Shown here one piece after another: positions 46,901 to 60,700 of a DNA stretch of 64,000 nt. The notes under the pieces were generated by a model, which was given only the letters and a program-made list of their open reading frames with translations, did no database searches and was not told the origin of the DNA. A program made the translations under genes and the position numbers. The stretch's first letter is position 1. Every line of letters begins with the position of its first letter. The DNA is from Epinephelus fuscoguttatus (taxonomy: Eukaryota; Chordata; Actinopteri; Perciformes; Serranidae). Location: NCBI RefSeq assembly GCF_011397635.1, contig NC_064762.1, positions 18,427,979-18,491,978 on the forward strand, written 5' to 3'.

Positions 46901-49900
46901 ATGACACTTTTCTCCTTGAACAGCAAGGCTGCATTTCTTATCTGGTCATTCTGGTGTCTGGGCAGTATGTTGGAGTCTGTACATCCAGGCGAAGGCGTCT
47001 GGTTTATCTTGTTAGCTCTTTGTTGGTTTTGAACAGAAAGCTTGGTTACATGGCTCTTGGGTGGGGAAAATAAACACAGTACGGGTGCTTTCAAGGGTGT
47101 AGAGGGGGTGGAGTGTTGCACACAGCAGAGATTTGGTTACTCTGTTTTTTTGTAGGAAGCATTGCGGTTCTGTTGTGTGAAACCGTTTCCTGTGTGGGTT
47201 TCCTGTGATTCTGGTCAGGGAACTGGTATCGTGACCGACGGGGCTGAAGAGCTCCATGAGAAATTTCCATCCAGCTTGACAGTCCGTGCCCTTTCATGCC
47301 CTCTTCGCTTGGGATTGTTTGTGTTGAATACAGACACACACATGAGAATAGAGTTGGCATATGGAAGCTGGGGTGTTTGTGTGTGTTACAGCATACGTTT
47401 CTGTGTTGTTTCAGATGGGGTTTGGAGGAGACATAGCACATGACGAAAAGGGATAGTTTTTTAACCCACTCCCTGTGTACGTGTCTATTAAGCAGACCTC
47501 AGTCAGTCTCCACATTTTTCAAACATCCTGTCTACGTGGCGTTTCACTGAACAGACCGCATGCATCTTTCCTGGGGAGAGGCTGTAGACTACAGCGTATA
47601 CAGTCAGACCTGTGACACCATCCTCTCAAGGTTGAATTCTTCTGCTGGCTGAAAATCTAGGCTGGGAAGATTTTAATAGTGTAGCGCTGGTCTGCAGCTG
47701 GTGTAGTGGACAGTGCAAGAGATGCGCAAGAGGAGGAAACAGTGACATGATCTCCACCTTCCTGTTTTTCCCTAGTCTCCATAATCCTCTTGTTCACCAG
47801 TTTAAGAGGTGACACAATTGGCTTTTCATTGATTTCCACTGTCATCGCCCTGTTGTGGCTTATTTATTGCCTGATTGAGCCCTGTCTCTCATGTACGAAT
47901 GTGGAAAGTGGAAAGTGGGTCAAGTTAAAGTTCAGGAGTTGCAAACACACACCTGGAAATCCACGTAATATATGACGTGTGTTGACTTTCCATTAGAATC
48001 AAGGAAGGAACATGTTACAGAATGGATAAAAATAATAAAATGAGTTTTTTGTCTTTATACTGTGTCCCCTTTTTCCTCTTATCTGCCTCTCTTTTCCATG
48101 CATACCCTTCTTCTCTTCATGCAGCTATATGCTGCTGTAATCTGTACTTTACATAGACAAATAGACAGTGTTTGTCAGAGCCTTGTTAAATGGCTGATTT
48201 ACTCCTCCGAGGGGAGGCTGTTTATGCAGGCAGAGGGAGAGGTATGCAAACAAAAGCTTAGAAAATCATGCAAGTCCTTCCCATCCTTCCTCTTTCCTCC
48301 CTCTCAAGGAATTCACATGCAGTGTAACAATGGGTCAGTTTGCTTTTCCCAGTTTTCTTCTTGACCAGCTTTGTCAGTAATTTCCCTTTTTAAGGTCTGT
48401 CTCGAGTGCAACGGAAGGATTGTGATCTTGAGCAGTAGACCTTTTCTCAGCAACTTTATTCTTTGATGCCCTGCTTTGTCTAAGCTGGATGCACACAGTG
48501 AAATATCTTTGAATGACAGTGCCTGAGCCCACAAACGTTTCAGGACAGGTCTACAACTTGTAAGCTGACAGTAATTGTGAGTTTTAACTAGTAGTAGCAG
48601 AGCATCACCCCAGTTGAGAAGACAATACCATCAGGTGCAATTGTAAAAAAATCAATGTGAGATTTATTCTCTTTGTCAAACACATTCCCGTAGCCTGAGT
48701 GTCAGACTGAAGCTCCCAGAACCTTCAGTCTGACATGGCTTCCATTGAAGACGATTTACAAGGGGGAGGGAATTTGATTTTTCCCTAACCAATCAGCAGA
48801 GATCAACGACTCACCCAGAATCTGACGTCATTAGTATCCATGCCTCGGGGGTGCCGAAAACAAGCGAGCATTGCCCGTTTAAAATGTCTCCGTTGTCGTG
48901 CACGCCCAGCTGCATCGCCGTTAAATCCAGTTTAGCAGCTTCCTTAATTTGGTCCTCCATTAACGCAAGTAGTGGCGAAATACCTCCATAGTATCGTTAA
49001 TGTGGTCTGTAGGATCTGTAGCGGTCACCATTGTTGCTATCCTCACCAGTTACCCACCGGCGTACAGCTTGACATCAGCGTGGCGCTGATTGGCTAATCG
49101 CTAGACCCCCGCGTTAACTGGTCTGTCCATCGTTTGGACGAGATAAATCGCAAATTCATTGAAGTATGCCAGACCAGAGATGCAAGCCTACTCAGATGAG
49201 TGGGCGGGGTCTATGGTCTGGAACCAGGCTAACATTCCCGCATAGTTTTACAGGTTTTTTTTTGGACAGTATTTTTACTATGCTTTTTAACACTCAATGG
49301 CCACAAGAACTAAACTCTGACTTATATCCAAGGTACACTCTTACGTTAATGTGGTGTACATAGTATATAGCTTTATTATTATAGAGCATGGGATACTTTC
49401 ACCCCTTCAGACCTCTAAAAATCCTGTGAATAACATTTTGAGAGCGAAAATCACTTTTTTACTACTCGTGTGCTCCTCTGTAATATAAGATTAGATGTAG
49501 AAATGGCTACATTTTCAGGGTTCACAATCAAAAAAAGTTTGGTGTTTAGTGAAGAGGAAATCATTTAATATTTTAAATTCTCATCACCTAATGGGTAAGA
49601 CGGTCACTAGGCCAGTTTAAAACTATTTTTTTAAAGGATATTCCTTGAAATTTTGGAAATTTTGTCCATGAAAATGTGTGGAACTCTGTATGAAGATCTT
49701 GGGAATTCTACCCATGTTGTTTAATTTATTTGAAGATGTAAGTCGCTGGGGGGGCTGGAGCCTATCCCAGCTAACACTAGGGGAGAGGCAGGGTATACTC
49801 TGGACAGGTTGCCAGACTATCACAGGGCTAACACATAGAGCCAGCCGAACACAGGTATGTGATGGGTCAGAGGAGAAATGAGCCGTTCACGGCCCACAAA

Positions 49901-51655
49901 CCTCACCGCACTTTAGGGACTGTTCTTTACTTATGAAGGGACTTGTCAGGGGAGGAGGGGGGCTGGTTGATTCTTATTTTATTTATTTATTTTATTTTGA
50001 TCCCCCCTATGTTCATCACTCATTGATGCTGTTTTTGAAGTATGAATAAGTCAATAAGTAATTTATTCCATTGAAATATCATTGATGTAGCCTATAATAG
50101 AAAAGTGATTTATCTTTTTATAAATGACAAAACGCACATCTGCCTCATTTTCGCTGTGGTATCGTGATACTACTCAGAACCATGATATTTTCATTGGTAT
50201 CGTACAGTGGGATCCAATTTTGGTACCATGACAACACTAATCTGGAGGGGGTTCATCTGCAAAAACTAATGAAAAACTAAACAACGATATTCGGTACTCG
50301 GTATTCGGTCAAGTAATATTATTCGGCTTCGGCTTCGGCCACAAATTTTCATTTCGGTGCATCCCTAATTTTGAGTCACCAATTAACCTGCATGTCTTTG
50401 GACTGTGAGAAGAAGTGGGAGTACATGCACGCTCCTCACAGCGGGGCTCCCCCACCCTGGGGTTTGAAGCCCCCACCCTGGAATGAACCAGGTACCCTAA
50501 CTACTGAGAAATAAACATTCAAACTGTTAGGTCTGAGAGTCAAAGCTCTACTTTTAAAAATGAGACCTTTCACATTTATTTGATCCATTCATACTGAGCA
50601 ATCAGTGTGTTTATCACATGTGCTGCATTTTGCACTTCCTCACTGAAAGTAGTTGTACTGGCCTGAGCGCCTGCCAGAGGCAGTAACTTTAACTTGAAGT
50701 GCTCTTTTAGTTTGTGTGTGTGTCCAGCCTTTAGGGAGTTATCCAAATCAGCAGGTGAAGGAAGCCTGGCCCACAGTCAGGCTGACATGCCAGTTGAGTA
50801 CCTCTTAACTCGTGCCTACTGTTTAGACAAACATTGTCCCAGCCAAAGTGCATCCACACTTCAATATTTATTTATGTTTTTGAAAGATGTTGAATCTACT
50901 AAGAAAGAACTGCTAAGTCCTTATTTAAACGTGGTCGGGTGGGTTGCTGTGGGTTACACTGTTTTCTCAACTCCTCCTGCATGTTTGTGTGCCCCTCTAA
51001 TTGTTGCAGGGTACGCCAGTGTTTGTCCATGCTGGGCCCTTTGCCAACATTGCCCATGGCAACTCCTCGGTGCTGGCAGACAAGCTGGCTTTGAAGTTGG
51101 TTGGACGGGACGGCTTTGTGGGTAAGAACCCACAGCTCACACATACAGATCACACACACTCAAGCTAAAGCAGATGCACAACCACAAAACCTTTTGGGTT
51201 GACGGACAAGATGGTAACTGTCAAGTTTAGGAGCCCCAGATGTGGAGGAATTTAGGGCCTTAGCTTCTTTAGCAGGGAAGATTAAGCTATAATTTACAAT
51301 GTAGTCCAGTTGTGAACTTCAGCTTACTCCCCTGCTGCTGTAACCTTTGGCCTACATTCTGCCTAGTTCTGGTTCTGGCTCTGTTCTTACCCCTCTGGTT
51401 GACTAGTGCTGCTCTGGTGTCTTGCTGCTACGTAACTTTCTAGGAAACTGGTGGAAAGATTGCGTAAAAAACACACACTAGAGAAAGGAAGGAAGCTGAC
51501 TGATAATCTTAAGAGCCCTTGGAATGCTTTAGAGTAAACCACACTAATCCCTTCAACGTCAAAGCATACTTGAGTATTTCCATTTTTATCTGTCTATCTA
51601 TCCCGCTGCTCGCTTTCTGTCCTCATTTACTTTGGCTGCAGAAGTATGTTTGGAA

Positions 51656-51701
<46 letters not shown>

Positions 51702-54700
51702 GTTGTTTGTCGGGTGAATTTGATGCACATACAAATCTTGTCAAAGCATGTATTTATGTGTGTGAGGCAAGTGTTTTTTTCATTGAGAGCAATAACGGGT
51801 AAAAAGAGAAGGGTGACTATTTGGGCACCACAACATTTACTCAAGCTGTCATCTGTGAGCTGGGCAAATGTGTAGGCAGCGTGAGCGGAGAGTTGGGTTT
51901 CACAACACTGGAGCCGAGAAGCGGGTGGCTTGTATGTATTTTATACCTCCACCTCTACACCCCACTCGTTTTCCATCTGTCTGTCTCGTTCCCTCCCTTC
52001 CCCGTCTGTGTGTTTGTTACCTGACACTCAGGTATGCCAGGAACTCGACCTCCCTCCTTTTCCTCCCTCTGCAGCTGGGATGCATGTACCCCCTCTCCCC
52101 TGCTCCCTCCCTCTCAGGCTCTTTTCTCTGATGTTACAAACTTTGCTTTCTTTAAACTGGCACCACTGAAAGGAATAATAACGTAACACTAAAGTTAAGA
52201 AAATTAATATTTCTGCGCATGCAGTCTGGAACAACATGTCAGCTCTTTATTAAATCTAGTTTTATCTCCAAGTGACAGGATAATTGTGATTTATTACAGC
52301 TTGGGTCTCATTTTCATAGTTTTGGTTATGAAAACAATGTACACCCAAAGTAATTGCTAAGATCTTGAAATATGATGACAACAAAGTCTGACAGGATGTA
52401 TCTAGATTATCTAAGCCACTTATTTTGGAAGTTAAACGAAAACTGCACTTAAAATGTCAGTAGTAATCCCTATAGACTGTATGAAATAATGGAAGTGGCT
52501 ACCATGACATCACCCATTGATTTGTGGACTGCTGTTTGAAGCCTAGTTTTCGGTATTTTGGCCTTAGATGTCTTGTTTTTTTGGAGCCAGAAGTGACCAT
52601 ATTGGACGAGAGGGTGTAGCTGTGGAGGAGTGAGAGGTGGATCTGACTGTGGCGACCCCTCGCACACAGGCTGGCTCTCAAGCTGCCTAACCGTTAATCA
52701 TACATAACGTAAAGCCTTAATAAAATGTATATGGGAAAGTCATATAAAAATTCACTCCCCATATAGTTGTCATGAATGGGGATATTTTGGTTTTAGCTAT
52801 AGAGGCCAAAACCAGTTTTTGTACCAGGCTGTGAACATGTTTATTTCTGCTGTAAAGCATTGTAACGTGGGTGTTTATGGGGATTGACTCACTTCTGGAG
52901 CCAGCCTCAAGTGGCCCTTAAAGGAACTGCAGTCTTTGGCTATTCTACAGTGGCCTCATCTTCTTAGTGCCAGAGGTTGCTGCTTGGTAATCATAATTTG
53001 TCTTTAGGGCTAGGTATCATAAAAAATTACAATACCAGTACCAATAGAGAATGCAAAGTTGACGTTAAGTCATGTTAAATTTTTTGGACGGAGGTGCCAT
53101 CTTGTGAGGTTCTCGCTCTGCTACCTGTGCCTGCTAAGATGGTTAAGCAACAGTATTTGGACAAACTAATCATGATAAACAAGATAGATCAATATGACTT
53201 GGCAGCTCAAGGCTCAGTGACAGACCCTGATGCACAACCTTACCCACAAACCAAGACTTTGTAAACTGTCTCATTTTTGGACTATGTACATACACTTAAT
53301 TAATAGAGGTAACCGAGCACATACTTGAGAAGATAACGCCCTGGTCCCACGTGTCCCATCATGTGAATGGAAGCATTCACTTGTTGAAAATGCTAGTTTT
53401 GCTATATCAACTTTATATGGTGATAAAATGTCAATATTGTGTCTTGTTTCATCTTTACTCAAGTGCCCATAAAATCACCAAATGCAGGTTTAAAAGCTTT
53501 ATGTTAAGTCAGTCTTATTTATACAGCCCAGTATCACAAGTCAAATTTCTCAAATTAATGAATCTTCCGACCAGAGAAAGGGAATTATTGGAATATTATT
53601 ATTATAGGAAAGGACAGGAAAATGAAAAGATAATGGCTAAAAATACAAACATTGAAACCGAACTCACTGTAATAAACTGGAAATATTCTTTTAGACTTTG
53701 ACACTGATATAGCCACACCACGGTGTCTTTAAGTAATATACAGTTCACTTTATTAATCTATGCAAGCTCCTTTTATGTGGCAGAGGAAATCCATGAACTT
53801 TCTGTGAACTGAGGTTTGGTGGGGGGGTGGGGAGTGTATGAACATACTCATGGTCATGCTTCATCATGTTCTGTATTACTGGGGGTTTTTTCAAGTCGCT
53901 TGGATTTAAAATGGAGAAATTCAGCTATTAGAGGGGTCTGCCGGGGGATGAGTTCCACATGCCAGATGTGAGGGATTCCTGTATCATTAACAGTCTGGAG
54001 TACTGAACGCAGATAACCCCCTGACACTGACTCGCTGTAAGATTTCCCACACTGCAGACTGAGCCTCCCAAAACTAAAGCAACAAATCATCTGGGTTTTT
54101 GGAGAAGTGGCCACTGAGAAATGATGATACATTCAGCATGCGAAGTATTTCAAGCTCTACACCCTGTGTGACACCACTCTTAAAAAACATTTCAATACTC
54201 ATACAGTTCTTTCTTTAACTTGTCTTGAACTTACAAGTGATTTACTCTGATTCGTGTGGTAATTTAAGTAATGTAGTCAAAGTGCCTCACAGTTCTCCTT
54301 CCTAGATTTCTGTATAGACTGTGCATTCATGAACTGGTTAGTTAATCAAGATCACCATTTAATGTACAAACAAGTGCATAAATGTAGATGCAAATGCATA
54401 TTTTATATCACAGCCCTCATATAGTGTGATAGTATGAATTTATAATGTAGCACTAAAATGATTAGTGGGTTTATCATTTAGCTGATTGATGATTTATAAA
54501 CACCAACTTTTAAGATCAATTATTTGTTTACGATAAAGGCCAAGGTACACAGTACAGAAAATGGGCATTTCCAAATATAGAGACATTTCTTAGTTTTACA
54601 ACCTCAAGTCCAAAAAACTTGGGATGCTGTGTAAAATTGAAATAAAAACCAAATCCTTTTTGATATACAGTGGGGGAAGAAAGTATTTAACATGTCACTA

Positions 54701-57700
54701 TTTTTATTAAACATATTTCAAATGCAGCTGTTAACATGGAATTTAGACCAGACTTTGGTATTCACTCAATAAAACAACACAGATAAAGAAATCAGAACAC
54801 TTCAGTCCATAAAAATATGCGAAATTGAGTGGAATGACACAGAAAACAAAGTACTGAAAAGGCTAATGGAAATTTATTAAATTTTTGGAGAAGCCTTTGT
54901 TTGCAATGCCATGTTCAAGACGCTTTCTGTATAAAGAAACTAATCTCTCACAGTGTTCAGGTGGGATTTAAATCTCACCTTTAAATCTTGAAGATTTTTT
55001 TGGGAAGCACTTGTAAATCTTCAAAAAGAAGTTTCACTTTCAAAACTTCAATAATTAGTGTCCTTAATTCCCAGATGCTTACTGAGTGCTGTCGAGAAGA
55101 AATGATGTATCACAGTGGTAAACATGCCTCGAACGTGTCGCAGAAATTCAGAAAGAGGGTAATTTACAAAAATTACTACAGTTTATCTCGTCTTTGTACT
55201 GTATTTAGTTGAATATAGTCATGCAAATCATTGCATTCTGTTTTTATTTATGTTTTACACAGTGCCCCAACTGTTTTGAAACTTAGGTTGTATATCATTG
55301 TAAACTAAATATCATTGGTTTTATGAAAATTGAAAGGCAACCGAATGACTGATAAACAAAAAAACACATCAGCTGATTTATCAATTATGAAAATAATCAT
55401 TAGGTGCAGCCCAGTTACATACAACATGGCTCACTGGGGAAAACTCTCAACAGGAAGTAGATGGTTGTGTTGATCTAGCCCACTTTCCAGCCTTTTCTGT
55501 TCATGTTTTTATTGGCATGGGTGCTGATACCAGTGCTTTGACATGTAGTAACACCATCCAGCTCTCTTTTCTCTCACAGCAACATCAACCTCTTCTTCCC
55601 CTCATGCTCTCTGGGCAGTTCAAGGTTGTCACACAGAACAGGAAGCTTGCAAGTGTTTCCTCATGACATCCTCTGGGATCAATCTCGTGCCCACTGTGGT
55701 GTCATAGTGGAAGGCTTGTCGCACATGCTGTCATTACATATTCGCTGTCTTTGTCTCCATTCTTTTCCCTTCTATTATTCTTTGCCCTGCCTTGTTGTGC
55801 ATGTGTGGTATGAATACTCTTGTGCTCAGTTTGCGGGAGATCCCACAATTTATGGGAGTATCCACAAATCCCGAACCTAGGAATGTGATTTTCATTGGAA
55901 GGCTGGTTCAGTATTCAGAGCCAAAGCTCTAGTGTGGCGCTAACAAGAAACACGACGCTCTGTCAGCGGTCTGTGGCCAAATAAAGTTGCATTCTTGTGC
56001 TCATCCCCGAGGCTTTATTTGTTGCTCTTTACTCAGAGAGGCTTTTTAAGATGGAAATGATGCAGCCAAGGCCCCCCAAACCACAATTTCTGCTTAACGT
56101 CAACATTTGTCATTTATATTCCCAGAAACTGTGAAGGCCCAGCAATAAAATTATGCTTCTTCTTCATGTCATTGTCCCCCACAGATTTTCTCGTCTCTGT
56201 AATTTTCTTCGGCTCCTTGTCTCTTTCTGTCTTCATGCCTCTCTTCTCACTCTCCCTTCCTTGCTATCTGTATTTTCTCTGTTGAAATAAATTCCACTTT
56301 CTCCATAATAAATGCAGAGAACCACACAGAGCAGAGTGATGCATTTCTTCATGGAGACACCTCTTTTCTCACTGAAGCCTTAGGGAGATGTGCTTGATAA
56401 AGTGTCATACACAAGAATTTAAAGCTACGGTGAATTACTCTTTCTTACCAAAAGCCTGGTATGTATATAATGCTCCTTTTATAACCAAACAATGCATGCT
56501 TTTTTCTTCTTTTCCCCCCTGACGTAATATATTTGTCATCCTAAAGGAAGTGACAGTTTAACTGCAGTCTGTGAAACAGTATTTACTGTATAGATAAAAT
56601 CTTTGCACGCACACAAGCACGTAAAAAACATGCACATAATTGAATTTGTTTCCTGACATGCTCTCCTGTCACATTTCATTATTGTTCTTTTAACTGAATA
56701 AAATGTTAAGAGGGTAAGCTGATGGTCATGGTGTCCTATAGGCTGTGTTCACACATACATTATAACTGGTTTGGACTGCGCAGGGAATTCAGGGAAGATT
56801 GAGTAAAGTTTTGGCCTGCTCCCCAGTTACAGTGAGCAACTGATGCTCTGGTGGGATATAACTTAAAAACTAATAGATCTTTATTACAGTAATAAAATAG
56901 CTGTATCTGCAGTAAACCTTAGCTGTTAAATCAAACCACCCTTTCACCCTTAACCCTTGAGTCTTATGTAACTGTACTCTGACTCTACCTCTCTTTCTCT
57001 CTGTAGATATCCATGTTGATTTCGGTGCCATTTTATAACTTTGTTTTCTTCTGAAATGTGCCATGTATTCTGACTGAGCATTATTTTTTAGTGTTTGCAC
57101 AGATAAACCTGGACATATTTTATTGGTCTTAAAGGGACAGTACAAAGCTCCAAAAAAATACATTTGAGAAACTCAACAGCAGTGTCTCTTTCCAGAAATC
57201 ATGACCCAGACATTGACGATAAACCACAGACCTTGTTGTGAGTAGTTTCATTTCACTGTATTACCACGCAGAAGGAAGCATGCATCTACTGTTTTATTTT
57301 TACCGAACAACAGCCACCAACCCTATCACCACGTGGAAGGAAGCATGCATCTACTCATGGACGAGAGGCTTGTGCTCATGACAGCATGAGACGTTAACAT
57401 TAATGACTTCCTCTTCAGTTGAGCAGTCAAGTTAACATGCTGAGTGGTGCTAGAGGAGCTAGCAGTAGATGCACGCTTCCTTCTAGGCTGGGATACAGTT
57501 GACAGGGGATTTCTGGAAAGAGACATTACCTTTGAGTCTTTCAAATGTATGTTTTTAGCACTTACAGCGCCATCTAAGATAGAGTGCCATCTAATGCCAT
57601 TATATTTGAGAGAAGGCAGACATCTCTACAGCAGATATCTCCAACAATCAGCAGCTCACACCAGAATAATCTAGAGTGATAAATAGCACTACAGGTTAGA

Positions 57701-60700
57701 GGAAAATATGTGTTTTTGATAAGAGGGTGAACTGTCCCTTTAGATTATTGAACAGATTTTTTTTTTATTTTTATTTATTTATTTATTTATTTTTTTTTTT
57801 TTAGGCCTTACAAGCGTTCTTGTTGGCGTACATTGAAAGTGAAGGACTAAAACTAACACTTCAGTCATGGCTCTCATTATTTAATCATCATTTAAACAGT
57901 ATTGCAGGAAGAAATGTTGAAGTTCCAGGCTATTAAGTCACACATTACATGGGCAGACAGGGGATAGCTGTGGCTCAGAGGTAGAGCGTGTCATCCGCCA
58001 GTTGGAAGACTCAGGGTTTGATCCCCAGCTCCTCCAGTCTGCATGTCAGTATCTTGCCCAAGTATCCTTGGGCAAGATACTGAACCCCAAATTGCTACCA
58101 ATGTTCGGCAACTTGTATGGTAGCCTCAGCCACCAGTGTGTGAATGTGTGTGAATGGGTAAATGTGACTCATTTGTGTAAAAAGTGCTTTGAGTGGTCAG
58201 AAGACAAGAAAGGTGCTTTTGAAGTGCAGCTCATTTACCATTTACATCAATAGTCACATGGACAGATCAGTCTAAAGACATCTAGATGTCACATGGTGGT
58301 GTCATGTTGCATCTTCATGATAAACAAACCCCACCACAGTACACATGAGCTGATCTGGAGGTCCTTTTGATGGTGTATGTGCAGTTATTTTTCACCCTGT
58401 CCACAGTTCAAATGACAGTTTTCCCACCAAGCTAAATAGACAAATGAACAGAAAATACACCAGAAGTCATTAAAACCAGACTAAACAAGTAAGCGTGAAA
58501 TCAACGTTAGTCTAACTCCAAAATTCTAGCTTTAGGCCCACTAGCAAGTGTTGTAGTACAATGGCCACACACATGCACATGCACACCCACCCACACACAA
58601 TCGGTAACAGGAAACCTTATCTTAGCAAGGCCGTCATTCCAGGTGGACTATTTGCTTTGTTTGGAGCCTGTTCAAGAGGCCTGTGTGTTGGGCCGTCCAT
58701 ATCAGAGCTGTTCTGTCTCTTTGAGAGCCCTCACAGTGAACCCATTACTCAATGCAGTGTTGCTGTTTAGACAGAAACACGGTTAGACTCTTATTCCCAT
58801 GATTCTTCAAAGATGTATGACTGACCTCAGATGTGTATTTAAGGTTGTTTTGAGAAAAAGAGGTATTAAACATTAAACAAAGAGGTAGAGAGGATAAACG
58901 TGATGAATGTAGACAGATGACCGGCTCAAGCAGGCCAGCCTGTTTAAGCTATCACCATGAATCGCACTACCTATTTCAGTTTCTCTTTGCAGTGCTGCTG
59001 CTGAAGTTGGATGGCGATTTGGCAGTTTTTATTTCTTCTCTTAAAGAGCGCAAAGAGGATGTTAAAAAAAAAAAAAAAAAAAAAAAACATTGCTTGATGA
59101 CCAGAATTTTAAAATGCAGTCAATAGATGATTTTTAGACATATGAATGTTTAACTTCATGTTTGTCTCCTCCTCCACAGTGACAGAAGCTGGTTTTGGGG
59201 CAGATATCGGGATGGAGAAGTTCTTCAACATCAAATGTCGGGCTTCAGGGCTGAGGCCAAATGTGGTGGTGCTGGTTGCAACTGTACGAGCGTTGAAGAT
59301 GCATGGCGGTGGCCCAAATGTAAGTTGCTGCTTTTCTCTCTCTACATAATGCTGCCTTAGAATATCATAAAGTGGTCCTGCAGCCTGGCACATACCCACA
59401 CATTTTTTTCTGATGCTGTAGAATCAAACAATCAGTGGCATAATTATTTTCAGCAACCTAAACTGGAACGTGACACTGTCTAAATCACCCGACTTAATCA
59501 AACAAACAACAGATATATACATTGCACCCTACTAAGACACATCTCTAAGTTGCATGGAGATTTCAGTGCCATTTTATGGATTAAATTTTCCTCTGTGTGG
59601 TCAAATAAATGTACCACAAAAAACATGGTGGTTGTAATTTAGTGCTGAAGTGTGTAATTATTTGTTGTTTTTCTGTGTTTTCAGGTGTCGGCAGGTGCAC
59701 CCCTTCCCAGAGAGTACATTGATGAGGTATGAGTCATAAACATATGCACACAAATGTACACAAAATGGCCCCTGTGACAAAAAGACAACAACAAAACAAA
59801 AACAACTTCCGATCCAGTTAAAATAATTGTGTGTGCCTCTTTTATTAGATTTGGTCATAAAGGTCAGGATGTTTCCAGGAAAATTGAAGCTATTTAAACT
59901 GATTGGCTGATGCGAGGTTCCAATTATAGGACAATCGTGCTCATTAATGTAACATTGTTTGGTGGTGTGCCGGTGTTGTGTTTTTGAGTGCACTGCCATG
60001 CCCTCGACAGTCCCAGGGCCTCTTACACCCCTGACCTTCTGTAAGGACGGGAACGATCAGGGCAATGTTTGCTGCACAGAGATGCCTTACTGCACACTAA
60101 TACATTGGTGCAACACAGCTCTTACAATGTAAAATATCACCTATCAAATCCTTTATGCTGGGTTTGTTCTTTAGGCCATGCGTGTGCGACGTTAGCTAGG
60201 GAAAGTTTGGGAACTGAGCCATCGTTTGACACGTTCATAGAGTTTTGTGTGTGATGCAATAAAGGAAGTTTCAGATTGTACTCGGCCTATCTGCCTCAGC
60301 TGGGACATTTAATCCCCCGCCTATATGCGTAAATACTTCTCCCACTAACATCGTTAAGAGCACTTATTTGATTAACAACACAAATACAGCCTTTGCATGT
60401 GGTTTGCGGGTATGTGGGTCTCAGCAAAGTAGAGGTGGGATTCTATTGGTAAGTGTGTCTGTGTGCGTGCACGGATGCATGTTCATATCTGGCTAGAATG
60501 ACAGGTCTTGCAGGCAGGTTCAGCTGAGTAAATAATGAAGCAGTATAAGTTAATTGTGTAGCCTGTAACGAGAACCAGAAGTACTGGGGAAAACAGAGCC
60601 ATGGAAATGAATTTATGGGACCTGTATGGCCTTACTGCTCTGAGCCCGGGGCTGCACACACACACTCGCGCGCACACACACACAAACACACACACACACG

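Noticed and set aside
47012-47441. Overlapping minus-strand frames in mthfd1l intron 19
   Set aside because: Three frames overlap without motif or conserved composition; they look like chance open stretches.
57964-58040. A second tRNA gene
   Set aside because: A and B boxes are present, but stems do not pair well and a SINE body follows.
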